A stretch of DNA of 64,000 bases from Welwitschia mirabilis (Eukaryota; Gnetophyta; Gnetopsida; Welwitschiales), in the NCBI GenBank assembly GCA_051453625.1, contig JBOZIK010000001.1, forward strand, positions 272,725,799-272,789,798, given 5' to 3'. The notes beneath the pieces are model-generated. The model saw only the letters and a list, made by a program, of their open reading frames with translations. It did no database searches and was not told where the DNA came from. This document shows, piece by piece, positions 33,541-45,848 of this stretch. Each line of letters begins with the position of its first letter. Position 1 is the stretch's first letter. The translations under genes were made by a program, and so were the position numbers.

Positions 33541-33911
33541 AATTATTCATTTTTAAAATCTATGTTTAGTATTTACTTGTGAGTTAGATTATATGACCTA
33601 TTATTATAGATTATTAGTCATGATGAAAATACCATTTTTATATTATTTTAAAAACCATTTTATGCTAATTACTAGCATTACTATCTTTCCTCCCTAAAGC
33701 TATTAGCTTCTCATGTCAAAACATCCTCATATTTAGTGAAACTTATATTTATATCATCTTAAGTCTTTTCACATATCATGTAATATGGTACTCACTACTT
33801 TTAAGGGTAGTTTTGGAGTTTTATCAAAATGTAATAATAGATGAAGATAATCCTTGAGTAATACATTCTTCTATTTACCACACCTTCTTTGTTAGTTTTC
33901 TTAGTAATTAT

Positions 33912-33979
33912 AGGTTTTAATAGAAACCAAACATCATGATAATCTAGGTTTTAATAGAAACAAAACATCATGATAATCT
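33912..33979. repeat. 34-base tandem duplication
   Basis: Two adjacent 34-base units (33912-33945 and 33946-33979), each starting AGGTTTTAATAGAAA and ending CATCATGATAATCT, with one difference. Confidence 0.95.
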
Positions 33980-34658
33980 ATCTTATATCCTTACAAAATC
34001 CATTATATTGTATTCTTCTACACTCAATGTAGAATATGCACTAAATAGAAAAGAAGCCTTACCTTGTAAATACCTTTATTATTTAAAATTTTCTACCTGA
34101 TCACATGTGACTTTTACCTATATTAGAGATCTAGATATGATCAAGATCATCTAAGATAGTAAGTCCTTTGACATGGCCAAATGCCTTTTTATCACTATAG
34201 CAAATAATGTAAGCCATAAGAGTAATCTTCCTCTCCTATTCTTAATTGCAACTTGATTTATAATGCCTTAGCTCATACTCTAAACTTTAAGGATAAGATA
34301 TGACCTTTGTAGAAACCATAAACCACAAAAAGCTTACTCAACTTGGTAAATGTAAAAATGAAGATTGTATTATAATGTGTCTTTAGGATATATTAATAAG
34401 AAGAAGGATATCCTTAAATAAATCTGCATTCTCTTCAAGTTTATTCCTCTTCCTACTTTTCACTTACTCTGAAAATAATAAATCTGCTATTTATTAATAT
34501 TCTCATGCCTTCTCTTCTTCATCTTTTTTTACTACTCCTTCAATCACTCATCGTCATTCCTCTACTACTCTGTAACACCTTCATGAAGGAAGTACAAAAA
34601 TAACAAAGAACTTGAATTGAAAAACTATGCCCTAAAATGAAAAAGATTGTTTAGAAAT

Positions 34659-34710
34659 AAAAGAAGATATTAAATAAAAGAAGATATTAAATAAAAAAGA
34701 AGATATAAAT
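34659..34710. repeat. 17-base tandem repeat, about three units
   Basis: AAAAGAAGATATTAAAT at 34659-34675 and 34676-34692, followed by a variant unit to 34710. Confidence 0.9.
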
Positions 34711-34771
34711 CAAAATTTGGAAATGTTGGCTTCTCATAAAGGATCCATAAGCTAAATCTCTCTTTATCTTT

Positions 34772-34861
34772 TTCACTCTCACTCTCACTCTTACTTTCTC
34801 ACATACACACACACTCTCTCACTCTCACTCACTCACACTCTCTCACACATACACACATACA
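34772..34861. repeat. CT/CA microsatellite
   Basis: Mixed runs of ACTCTC, ACACAC and CTCTC. Low-complexity sequence in an otherwise AT-rich stretch. Confidence 0.95.
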
Positions 34862-35728
34862 TTCTTCTTCATCTACATTATAATTACATTTTATCTTATT
34901 GTAATGACTTTTTTTTAACTTAATGTAAAATTAATATAAATTCTATTTTTATGAATTTGGTTTTTATTATGAATTAATACTCAATCAAAAAACACTTTAA
35001 CTTGGTTTTAAAACTCTATAATCTAATGCTCAATGTATAGTTATTAATAAAGATGATGTTACCACCTTCTCTAACTAGTTTTATTATCTCATCCTGCATA
35101 GATTAAACTCCATTTAATTGAAACATCCTATGCTTCATTTATAGCTTTTTTAGCACTTAAGCCTACATTGAAAATTTATAGAAACTAACTAATATGAACT
35201 AATAAAGTATTTTTATCATTTCTAAAACATCATACTTCATCCCTCATATATCATCATTTTTAGTTGTTTTTTAATTATTAGCATACATTTTAGATTCAGA
35301 GATTCAAATCGTTAAAATTAAAGAGTCATTTTGATTTTTAGTTTTTCTTTCACGTTACTTTATATTTCATATTTTCTAGTTTACTTATGCATTGAATATT
35401 TTAGTTTAACATTTTTCCTATTTAATTATAGTAGAATATGCATCATTCATTTATCATTGCTTTTTTATTTTATTTTTTACACCCCTTAAACTTTAAAGAT
35501 TAATATTATTTGGTTGGAGGAAGTGATATTTTTACTTAAATACATATTTTTAATGCTCTATTCTTTCTCTTAGGTGTAATTTGAGGACTAAATTAGCCCA
35601 TAAAAATTGAATCCTTTCATATTTCTTGATTACTACTTGATTGATTTACTTTACAATGTTTACTATGCTAAATAATCTTTGACACATCTTTTTTACAAAG
35701 GGACTAGTAAAAGGTTGGTAAAGGGATA

Positions 35729-36925
35729 TATGATAACATGCAAAAATTGACATTTTCATTAAGTAATTTAGGCCTTATTAATATTTATAATTGATATTCA
35801 TGATATTTCTATGTATTATTATGCTTAAAGATATGAAAATCTAGTTTTATTAATGATCTACCTTAACACTATCATGTTGCAGGATATTTGCATCCTCTAA
35901 AGCATTATGGTAGAAGATGGAGGAGTATTTAGTATTATTGATGATGATGTTAGTTCTAGAAGTGGAAACATTAGTTTCTATGTGTAGAATGAATTTGTTC
36001 TTACATTTCTAAACCTTCTTAGCCCAATTAATCCATTTGGAGCATTTCTAAAAGTAGATGATAAATGATGAATATATTTTATGAAGAACACCTAAAATTG
36101 ACTAAAGGATGAACTTTATAATTTGAAATTATAAATAATGACCCCATTAGGCCTTAGAAAATATATCTAAAAACCCTTATTCACATCTATAAATACCCTA
36201 CTTTGCTTTAATTTAAGACATATTATCATTGATCATATTGTACAAGAGATATTAGAGCTTTAATCATGTGTTCTTTTAATCCTCCTATTAGAAATGGGAT
36301 AACTTTCAAGCTAAAATGATGGTATATTGATCAACATGAGTACTTTCCATTAGTTGTATACTTTTATTCATTAATAATAGAGTGCTAAATTTTATTTCGT
36401 TAGTGCATTACTTTGATATCAAGTTTTGATGGATCTCATACTTGTTATGCTTAAGACTGGCTAAGGCATGTTATTACTTTAAGATATTCTAATGATTTTC
36501 ATTTTCATTTTAGCTTAAATAACCTAAATTATTATTTAACTAATATTAGGTGATCATTACTTTTCATTCTTACAATATTATTTTGGCGAAGTGTAAGTGG
36601 CTTAAATACACCACCTTCATATATGTTTTAAATGAGATTATGTTACTGTGTTTGAGTTAGAGCTACATGAGTTGTATGTGAATGATGGATGAATTTATAG
36701 CACTATGCTTAAACTAGAGTAGAATCTACATGGATTTAATTAAATACTTATGATTTTTTTATAGTTATCATGCTAATATTAATGTTATGTTCAATTTCTA
36801 GTTCTATTATACTTTTTAAGTATCTTATAAGTATTATTACTATTAGGATTCTTTTACTAATAGTTCATAACATCTATCCTTGAGAAAGATGATACTAGTA
36901 CTATAATACAAATAGAAGTCTTTGT
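35729..36925 (+). repeat. LTR-like repeat family 4, copy 2
   Basis: Probable start TGATAACATGCAAAAATTGAC, TATA box at 36188-36195, homologous to 30431-31473 from 35890 on. The right end is uncertain because copy 1 enters a gap there. If these are an LTR pair, the element spans roughly 30.3-37 kb and contains the solitary copia LTR. Confidence 0.55.
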
Positions 36926-39900
36926 ATTATTGGTAAAAGTTGGGGGTTTGGTTATGTAAGGTTTGTATCCCTATGATAACATTGTTATTTACCATACATT
37001 GATGAAAAATACAAATGTAGCCATATTTCATCATGAACAATGTAAAAACTAGATAATCAGCATAAATATGCACTAGATGTACTATTTTTAAAAAACTATA
37101 ACATATGTAAGAATAAATTTCTATGAAGAATGATTAAACTATGTATATACATGGATATACATGTGTGTGTGTGTGCATGCGTGTGTGCATGCGTAGACAC
37201 GCATACACACACACACGTACGCACATGCANNNNNNNNNNNNNNNNNNNNNNNNNNNNNNNNNNNNNNNNNNNNNNNNNNNNNNNNNNNNNNNNNNNNNNN
37301 NNNNNNNNNNNNNNNNNNNNNNNNNNNNNACACACACACACACACACACGCTCAATATGACAATGACCTCCATGATACATTTACATAATAGGAATGAGAT
37401 GTTATGTGTAAGGTCATTATTTTTATAACGACTACATGTACTATATAAATTAAAAACTTTTATATCACTTTGATTTATTATGGAAGGATCCATATCTCTA
37501 TTAGGCATTACTCATGAAAAACAAGAAATACACACGGAAATGTACTAGTATTACTAATTTTAAAACATTAAAACATATGTAAGAATTACTTTAATAAGGG
37601 ATGATTAGATGATATAGGGAGATGCATATATGCATATCATGCATGAGTATAGATGAGCCATAGGTGGATATCATTGTTTTGGCCACACACTAATTGCAAA
37701 TTCTAGAGTTACACATTTTTAATTAGGTGGATTCATGCATTATGAACCAAAAGTCAGTTTAAGATAGTTTGGATGGATTAGTTGATGATGGTGGCCAGTA
37801 TTATGTCATGCTATGATAGTAGTTTATGTAGTTCATAGTTTACATGCAATAAGAAGCATGTGAATCCTAGCCATTAATCCATTATTCCTACTAGTATTAT
37901 GGAACTATCAAGTTGTGCTAAAGGAGATAGAATTTAAAAAAGATATTTTTATTGCTTGTTGATTACTTGGATTAATGCATTAGACCTATTACTTAGATAT
38001 ACATTTGTTAATATCTAATAACCTCTTTCATGGGAATTTTAAATATTTTAGAAGAATTTAAATACATGATAAGTTATTACTTATAGAATGAAAAAAGGAT
38101 TTCTCATATTTAATACTCTAAATTTTTTCAAAGAATAAAAACCTAAATTCAATTAGAAGATAACAAAGTATACTTATTAAAAAATTTAATAAAACAAGCA
38201 CAAAGGAGAACAAGAATATCCCTTATGAAGTAGACAGTTCTAACGCAAGTGTCAAAAACCAATAAGATGGATTAAGGATAATGGAACAAGTATAACAAAG
38301 TATTAAGGGAAATAGATAACAAAGTTAAATTAAAAGAGAGTAATCATAATATCTATTAAAAATAATTTTTTTACTACCAAAAATTTTTTAGTAACAATAG
38401 TTCAATGGTACTACTATGAAAAAGTTCTAGAATGTATAAGATTTGATGAAATTAAGTAAATACCAGCGAAATTCAACATTAAAATAATTATTTCAAAGTA
38501 AACTATATGACAATATTTTAAAAATTTATAGCTAAAGTGTTATAGTAGATAATCTTTAAGATAATTACATAAACTATTGGACTCATAAGTTAATAAATTA
38601 TAACTAATTCAATATAGCATTATGAAATATGTATGTGTGCATGTGTGTACTACCATGGATATTAATCTATGATGATATGAAAATGTAGTATTATCATATA
38701 TTAACAAGAATTTTAAATCTATAGAAATATATAATGTTAATATTATTATTTTCATGAAGATAAAATTATGACAATACTACTTTATATTTTCACTAATTTT
38801 GTTTTATTAAAAGACCTTTTTCAAGAATCACATACAAAACCATCAAGTAATGGGAGTGTTTCCCTACCACTAGGATGTCTCCAATGAAACTATCTTGACT
38901 ATTCACTTGCAACACTAGTAAATATGTTGTCATCATACATAGACAATTTTATGTAAAGTAATATATGTATAAATCTCAATATCCATAAATCTATAATGAT
39001 ACTCTACTTTTAATGCCATGTATATTAGTAAATAATAATAACAAATCATATAATATCATAATTAAAGAGAACTTCATATAAAAGGGTACATGAGATAAAC
39101 TAAAACATGCATAAATTTATGAAGGCACTAAAAAATCCATGTAATAACTGATAATACTAGTACTAATCATATCATTATATATTAACAATTATAAAAATGT
39201 AAGTTAAAAATAATGTATATAATGTTATTATAATACTATCTAAATTAGTATTATCAATTAAACATACAATGACATCAACAAGTTTAATATTATTATATAT
39301 TAACAATTAATATATATTAGTATATAAATTAAAATAAAACATGGATAAGTTTGAGATAGCACTACACAAAAAATATCAAATTTAAATAGTATTTTTTCCT
39401 TTTTTTGGTTGTTGTAATAAATTCATTAATAAAAAGATAATAATGTTAATTACATAATAGAGAAGGACATATACCATGTTTTAAAGAAAGAAGCCATTCT
39501 TCACATTTTAAATATATCTAATAGGAAAAAAGTAAAGAGCCATTCTAAAATGTGTATGCTAGTGAAGAAACAACTTTGGACATAAGAGATATTAAAAAGG
39601 ATTATTTAATAATAGTACTAGAAATTTTAATATTATTAAGATTCCATATTTGAAATTAATATTAAATTATTATAGCATTTGAAAAAGTCTATTCTAGTTG
39701 AATTAGGAAATCCAAATTTAAAGAATGCAAATTATTGCAAAATTTAATGCCATCCAAAACATAGTCAAAGTCAATCCAATATATCCATAATTTTGCAATT
39801 TTAAAAAAATGTGATATAAAGTTTTTTATTTATTATAATGAGAAAATTAGGAATTATTAATATTTAAATGATGAATGTGAGAACATAATGGAAGACCTTT

Positions 39901-42099
39901 CTAATAAGAACATCAAATAAAATAGGTTATCATACGGTTACTTGAATTTTTTAAACTGATTCAATCATTTTTTTTCATATTATCATCTCTAAAGATAAAA
40001 TTTACATAACAGATAATTTAGAAAACTTTTAATGTCTAGGTAAAAAATTAGTGTACTTAAACTCACTAGAGTAATCTTCAAATTGTTTATATCATTTCTA
40101 ACAACAATCATTAACTCCATTAGATTAAAGGACATTATCACATATTAAAAAGAAAAGTCCAATAACAGAATCATATTATTGTACTTAGTATCATCATATA
40201 TAGATAATGTTTATAAAGCATCATATAAATTAAAATCAAATGTGTATGAGTTTAGATGATTCTATTTTTTTAAAAATCACATATTTATAGCTTAATATAA
40301 CAACATATAAATTCAAACCTATAAAATATAATACTAAGATAACACTACTAATATTAGTCTCTTGATATTAACATATAACAATGTTAATATCTCTTGTATC
40401 TTTACATATAAATGATTTATATAAGGTAACATATGAGTTAAATTACCAAGCATGTATAAGTTTAAGACAACATTAATATTATTGATCTATATAAGAACAT
40501 GATTATAAACTATTATTTTATATTAAATATTTTAACAAAGGATAGAATGAGTTTCAAAATCAGATCTAGGTAATGATATGATAATGGTACGTATTATAGT
40601 ATGATGTATATTAACCGATAATAGAACTAAGAACATGAAATATCATTGTATATTAATAGTATAGATTGATATTTAGTTTAAGTTGCAATAGCCTACTATG
40701 ACAATAAGCACATAAACACTATTTATATTGAGATATAACAACATTCATTGTGTAGTGCTATAGTATATTAACAAATTACTATATCATACTAGAAGATAAT
40801 TCCATAAATTTAGTAACAAGATTAATATTTTCATTACTACTTTAATACTATTATGAAACAACGTTTTTGAATTTCATGATATATTTATTTATATGTTATT
40901 CTTACTATTAACATTATATAAGTATGATTTTAATATTTTCAATGACATTATTAATGTAGTATAATTAAAGATGTGCTATGAAAGATTACTTTCCCTATAC
41001 TAATATTATAGGATTAATCAAAGATGTGTGAACTATATGCTTTATTTTATTGATTTTTATAAGGGAAAAAAATCTAGAGAGGTATCTATAAAAAGGAATT
41101 AAAATTATCATTAAGTAAAAAAGGGTTCCTTAGTATGTAATTTTTTTCCTTCATTTACTATCTTTTCATAAATAGGAATCCATGTTCACTAATTAGCTTC
41201 ACGTTCATTAATAGTACAAATGACGTAAATGGAAACTTTAATAGGTTAATAGTATTTATATGTTTTTAAATATTTAAATATTATTTTAAGATTCTTATTC
41301 ATGTTAAATTCATTATCAAGCTTGTAGATATCTCTATCTATGGCTTTGATCCATGATTGCACTTATTTAAATATATCTCTCATTCTAAAAGTAGTAGAAG
41401 TAAAAAGAAATTTAAACAAAATCTTTTTAAACCTGTTTTGTCTTTTATACATAATAGAGTTTTTGTTTTTATGTAATCACACCTAAAGTAAAAATTTAAT
41501 AGGATTCTCTTCTTACTCTAAACATAAAATCATGGTGTATCTTATTATTCCATAGTAATTCCCTCATTAACATGGGAATATTTTCTCTTCCAAATAAACT
41601 AGAGTACTTAAAGGAAAAGACTTGGAAATGTAACCTATAATAAAAACCTCTTTTAAAAGAAGTTTTTATGTAAGAAACTAATTAATAAATAAGTAGTTAT
41701 ATTATTGCTATACATTCCATGATAATAGGATTTATCAATTGTATTACACATCTTATAACACTAGGAAAATATCAACTACACATACCATAGTACTAGGATG
41801 AACAAAGTCTTTCTTAATAACTATGAAAGGCAAATACATCTCAATATTAATAATAATATGAGTTGCATTAGATCATACTTAATTATATTTTTAATTGAAA
41901 GTATTACAACTTATCTTGACCATGTGTCTTTATCAAAATATCAATTATTTAATCTTTGGTCAAATAATATACTAATAAAATTACTTCAATGTATTAGATT
42001 CCTAAATTTATGGATCCTACATGATAATATTTTCTTCCATCATGATATACTAGATCTTTAGCTAGTAATATAGTGGATTAATTATTTTTAAATATGTTA
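36926..42099. other. AT-rich tract with no recognised gene
   Basis: Apart from the microsatellite, nothing codes. From about 38900 to 40700 a loosely recurring phrase such as ACATG-ATAAGTTT-AGA-AGCACTA appears (39104, 39341, 40449, weaker at 40230) with TATATTAACAATT in between, suggesting a highly degenerate repeat of about 220-240 bases. Confidence 0.4.
37161..37351. repeat. GT/AC microsatellite with inverted arms and a gap
   Basis: A GT-rich arm (37161-37195) is followed by an AC-rich arm (37196-37229), then 100 N, then a pure AC run (37330-37348). The arms are near-complementary, including GCATGCGT and ACGCAT blocks. All apparent open frames here are repeat translation. Confidence 0.95.
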
Positions 42100-45000
42100 A
42101 TTATCTTCATTCTCTTTAAGTTTACTTCTTCTAGAAATTTTCTTAATCATTTAATTTTTCTATGTGATTTAGATTTAATTGTATACTCTACTTCTATAGA
42201 GATCATGATATTACTCTCTAATTCTAGGATTTCTTAGATAACGATAATGTCCTAAGGAAAATAACATACTCTAATGTTGTAAATATGGTTTTTAATTCCC
42301 TAACAAAGTTAGAGTTATAATATTCCTTTAGGATAACTAAGAGTCTTTCTTAGAGGTAAGACCCAAATATTTCATGTTTTTTAGGAATTATAACATTCTC
42401 ATATTAGCATTAAAATGATTAACATTTGGTGCATAAAAATATTTAGAAAATGTGTCAACCACATATGATATGTTAGGTTTAGCATTAGTAATATAAACAA
42501 GAGAATCAAATATTATTCTATGTTTATCATTTCTATCTATGTATAAATCTTTGTGAGCAAATATTTTTACATTACATTTACAATAATTTTAGTATCTTGT
42601 AGTTAAAAGTTTTTGAGTTAGATATTTGATATACTTTATTTTAGTAGTGAAGATTTCATTATTTCTCTATTTAGTATTTATGTCAAGGTAAAATCTCATT
42701 AATTATAGATTAAAGATTTTAAATATATCAATTGAATCTAAATTTATTTGGTTTACACCTACTTCGTCACTACCAAATATCAACATGTCATCTACCTACA
42801 TCATCTATATATAAATTTTTCTTCATCAAATTTAATGAATAATGTAACAATCACATTGTAATAGTCTACATAGTGGGACTACATAAGGTTAAACCACTAT
42901 AGTAAATATACTACTACTAGCTTATGATACACATGGCTCATAATCTAACTTCAATGGTACTCAAGTAACTAGTAAGTTTAGTATACCATCTTTTAAAGAT
43001 TTTTTTGGATCACATTATAACTTAAATTCTCTACACACTTTCTATTTCTAACCTTTCACTTAAAAACCTTTGGTTTCTTTTTTTTTTTATTTTTTATTTT
43101 AGACTTTCTTTTAAAAAATAGTCGTTACATCTAGTAGGTGCATTTTCCATTCCTTATAACTTGATAAAGGAACTTTAATTTCAACAACAACATATTTATC
43201 TATTAATGTAAAAATTTATTGTAATCTAATTCTTGATAGAAATCCATAACAACAATTTGGAATTTATGTCACTGAAGGGTGCTATTTTCTTTAACTTTTA
43301 ACAAAAAGTTCATTTTTGAGATAGCATGATGTGAATTAATGAAAGATTAACTAATTATCATGTACCATTTTAAATAAAAGTATTGTATTCTTCTTTCATG
43401 GTTTGAACCTAATGATCATGTATAATGGCATCATTAAAAGGTATTAGTCCACTAATAAAACTTAAATGAAGACCCTCATCATCATCATATGATGCATAAG
43501 AGATTTTTATAATTATAATTTTTACTTTTTCATCCTCATAAGTATCTTGCATAGTAAACTTTAACTAGATACATCATTTTTATCTTTGTGTATGATAATA
43601 TTTCTTACTAAAACAATCTAATGATTTACTACTAGAACCATGATTATATGTACTAAATACATGAAATTACTCAATTTCTCTAGGTTATTAAATGGATAAA
43701 CCATTTTGACTAAAAGGAACTAATGAATTGAAAATAATGGATACAATCCTCTCACCCCTAACTAAACCAACTATAGAACATTAAACATATAATATTTTTC
43801 TAGGATGAGAGAAAGGATGAACTTTTAAAATAAGAATTACTCTATGAATGTTTTTGGAAAGATAACATTATGAGAGTTAATGATCTTGTAATTCTCAAAA
43901 ATATACGTGAAATATCCCTTTGGGCTAGTTATATATTCCACAAATATGCTAACATGAGCATTTGTACCAAGATTATCATAATGTTTACTAGGAATATTAT
44001 CATAGAACTTACATTAAAACACACAAAGTTTGTTTATAATATGAATATTTTGATGCCATGTTTTATAGGAAATACTCCCTTTTTAAATGAAAGAGTAATG
44101 TGGTTATTAAGATATAAATGGTACTAATAGCGTTAGCCATAAATATGTGTTCTAATCATTAAATTTCATCATTAAATATTCCACATTCATTATGATATAA
44201 TTAAATTATTTAGTAACATCATTTCATTAAGGTATCTATGGGCATTGATTTAGATGTCTAATTCCTTTTGAATTTAAAAAATCATTAAATTTAATTGCTA
44301 TGCTTTTACCACCATTATTAAAGTGGTTGCCTTTAATTTTAAATTTGGTTTAATTTTCTAATTTATCTTTGAAAATATTAAAAATATTTAAATCAAGAAA
44401 TTTATATAAATAAAATTGACCAAATTCATATCCAAAAAGTTCAAACATAAATGATATAAAGTAGTGATATCCTAAAAGTATAGGAATTGATATCTGAACA
44501 TATAGATCACTGTAAATAAACATAAGGTTTTGATTGACATGTTACTTACTAACTACAAAGTACTATCATGTAATCCATTATACATGTTCTACATTAATGA
44601 AAATCATCTATAATGGAGGGAATAAGATGATGTCCAATCCCACACATTACATTCAAAGAATGAATACTAAAGTTTCCTAAGCTAACATGCCATGATAGCA
44701 ATGGGAAATATCTTATTATGAACTGTTATAGTTAATTTCACATATCCCAATACATCCTTAAAGATATACTAGTTTTCCATCCATTTAGACTTCCATGAGA
44801 AAATTCAGAGTCATACTGAAAATATGTATAGAATTATGTATCATGAAAATAAAATGATCTTCTCTAACTAGAGTTAAACCAAAGAGATGATGATTGCAAT
44901 GTTCATACAAATCATCTGTAATGCCATAATCTAGCATTCATACAAATTAGTTATGATACCAAAATATAATAGTAAGTCAACATTGTGATTAGTGTTTGTA
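42100..45000 (-). pseudogene. Ty1/copia pol remnant (integrase and reverse transcriptase)
   Basis: Minus-strand readings follow copia pol order from right to left. Pre-integrase block AWHVSLGNFSIHSLNVMCGIG (two pieces, 44690-44630). Integrase start YLQ.SICSDIN, with the first catalytic Asp (about 44510-44480). FNDFLNSKGIRHLNQCP (44281-44230), where family members have NKKGIRH. Reverse-transcriptase blocks KVCREFKL and KKSLKDGILN (about 43045-42970). VDDMLIFGSDEVG (42795-42757), with both catalytic Asp kept. Heavy stops and frameshifts. It is a different copia lineage from E2/E3, because it has pol and a different pre-integrase motif. The open frames at 41798 and 43870 on the other strand are unrelated shadows. 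Confidence 0.75.
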
Positions 45001-45740
45001 ATTTTTAAATATCAAAAATTATAACAGCATTGGATTTTAAATATATCCTAATAAAATTCTATTTATATAATACTAAGAAAAGTCCCATAAAATTTTATGT
45101 AATTAATATATTTTAATACTACCTATAATTTAAAATTTATTAACCATGAAAGGGTTCAAGGAATATATTAAACAAATACTTATTATTAGGCATAAGTTTT
45201 AAATTAAGCGTGTAGCTACTAACATTACACGTAAGCTAGATTTATATTATATGTATGTGTATACTATATAAAACTATATATTTATGTATCTAATTTTATT
45301 TTTTTAATGGTAATGGATCATATTCGACATTTGTAACCTTATTTACTTGGATATTAAGCTTTTAATTAGATGATGAATTACTCTTCTTTAAAGACCTTGG
45401 CAAAATAATATGGTATTTTAAATTAATATTAGTTTATAATTTCTATAATTCATGATGAAAATGATAATAATATATTAGATGATTTTTACGAGAATATCTA
45501 TTCAAACATTTAAAATTAGATAACCCATTATTTAAGAAATTAAAATCACATGATAAAACTAATAAATCAAAAATTCCAAGAGGACATAATATTACATCTT
45601 ATTTACTCATTTAAATTCTTGATAAATTTGATAAATTTAGTATATTATGAATAGATATTTTCTTTCATGTATCATGTGATTGATAGATTTTATGCATTAT
45701 GAAATAAATGAGCATGTGAATAAGTACATGCATTTAACTT
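45001..45740. other. AT-rich sequence upstream of the copia remnant
   Basis: May contain the gag/protease end of the minus-strand copia remnant (a Ser/Asn/Lys-rich reading near 45390-45310), but too decayed to call. Confidence 0.3.
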
Positions 45741-45848
45741 AAATCACTTAATTCATAGCCTATTTATTATTTTATTAAATCACTTAATTCATAGCCTATT
45801 TATTATTTTATTAAATCACTTAATTCATAGCCTATTTATTATTTTATT
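45741..45848. repeat. Three perfect 36-base tandem units
   Basis: 45741-45776, 45777-45812 and 45813-45848 are identical. Each starts AAATCACTTAATTCATAGCC and ends TTATTTTATT. Perfect identity in a heavily mutated region suggests recent expansion. Confidence 0.97.

Larger units (their letters stand above)
33541..35728. other. AT-rich intergenic or element-internal sequence
   Basis: No gene recognised. Between the two family-4 copies, so possibly internal sequence of that element. Contains the short repeats listed separately. Confidence 0.4.

Noticed and set aside
37096-37508. Several Cys/Val- or Thr/His-rich open frames on both strands
   Set aside because: Translation of the GT/AC microsatellite plus a gap.
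43870-44127. 85-codon plus-strand open frame as a gene
   Set aside because: It overlaps minus-strand copia integrase/linker homology and is a shadow.
45741-45848. CRISPR-like array
   Set aside because: Units are directly adjacent with no spacers, in plant-type DNA. This is a simple tandem repeat.
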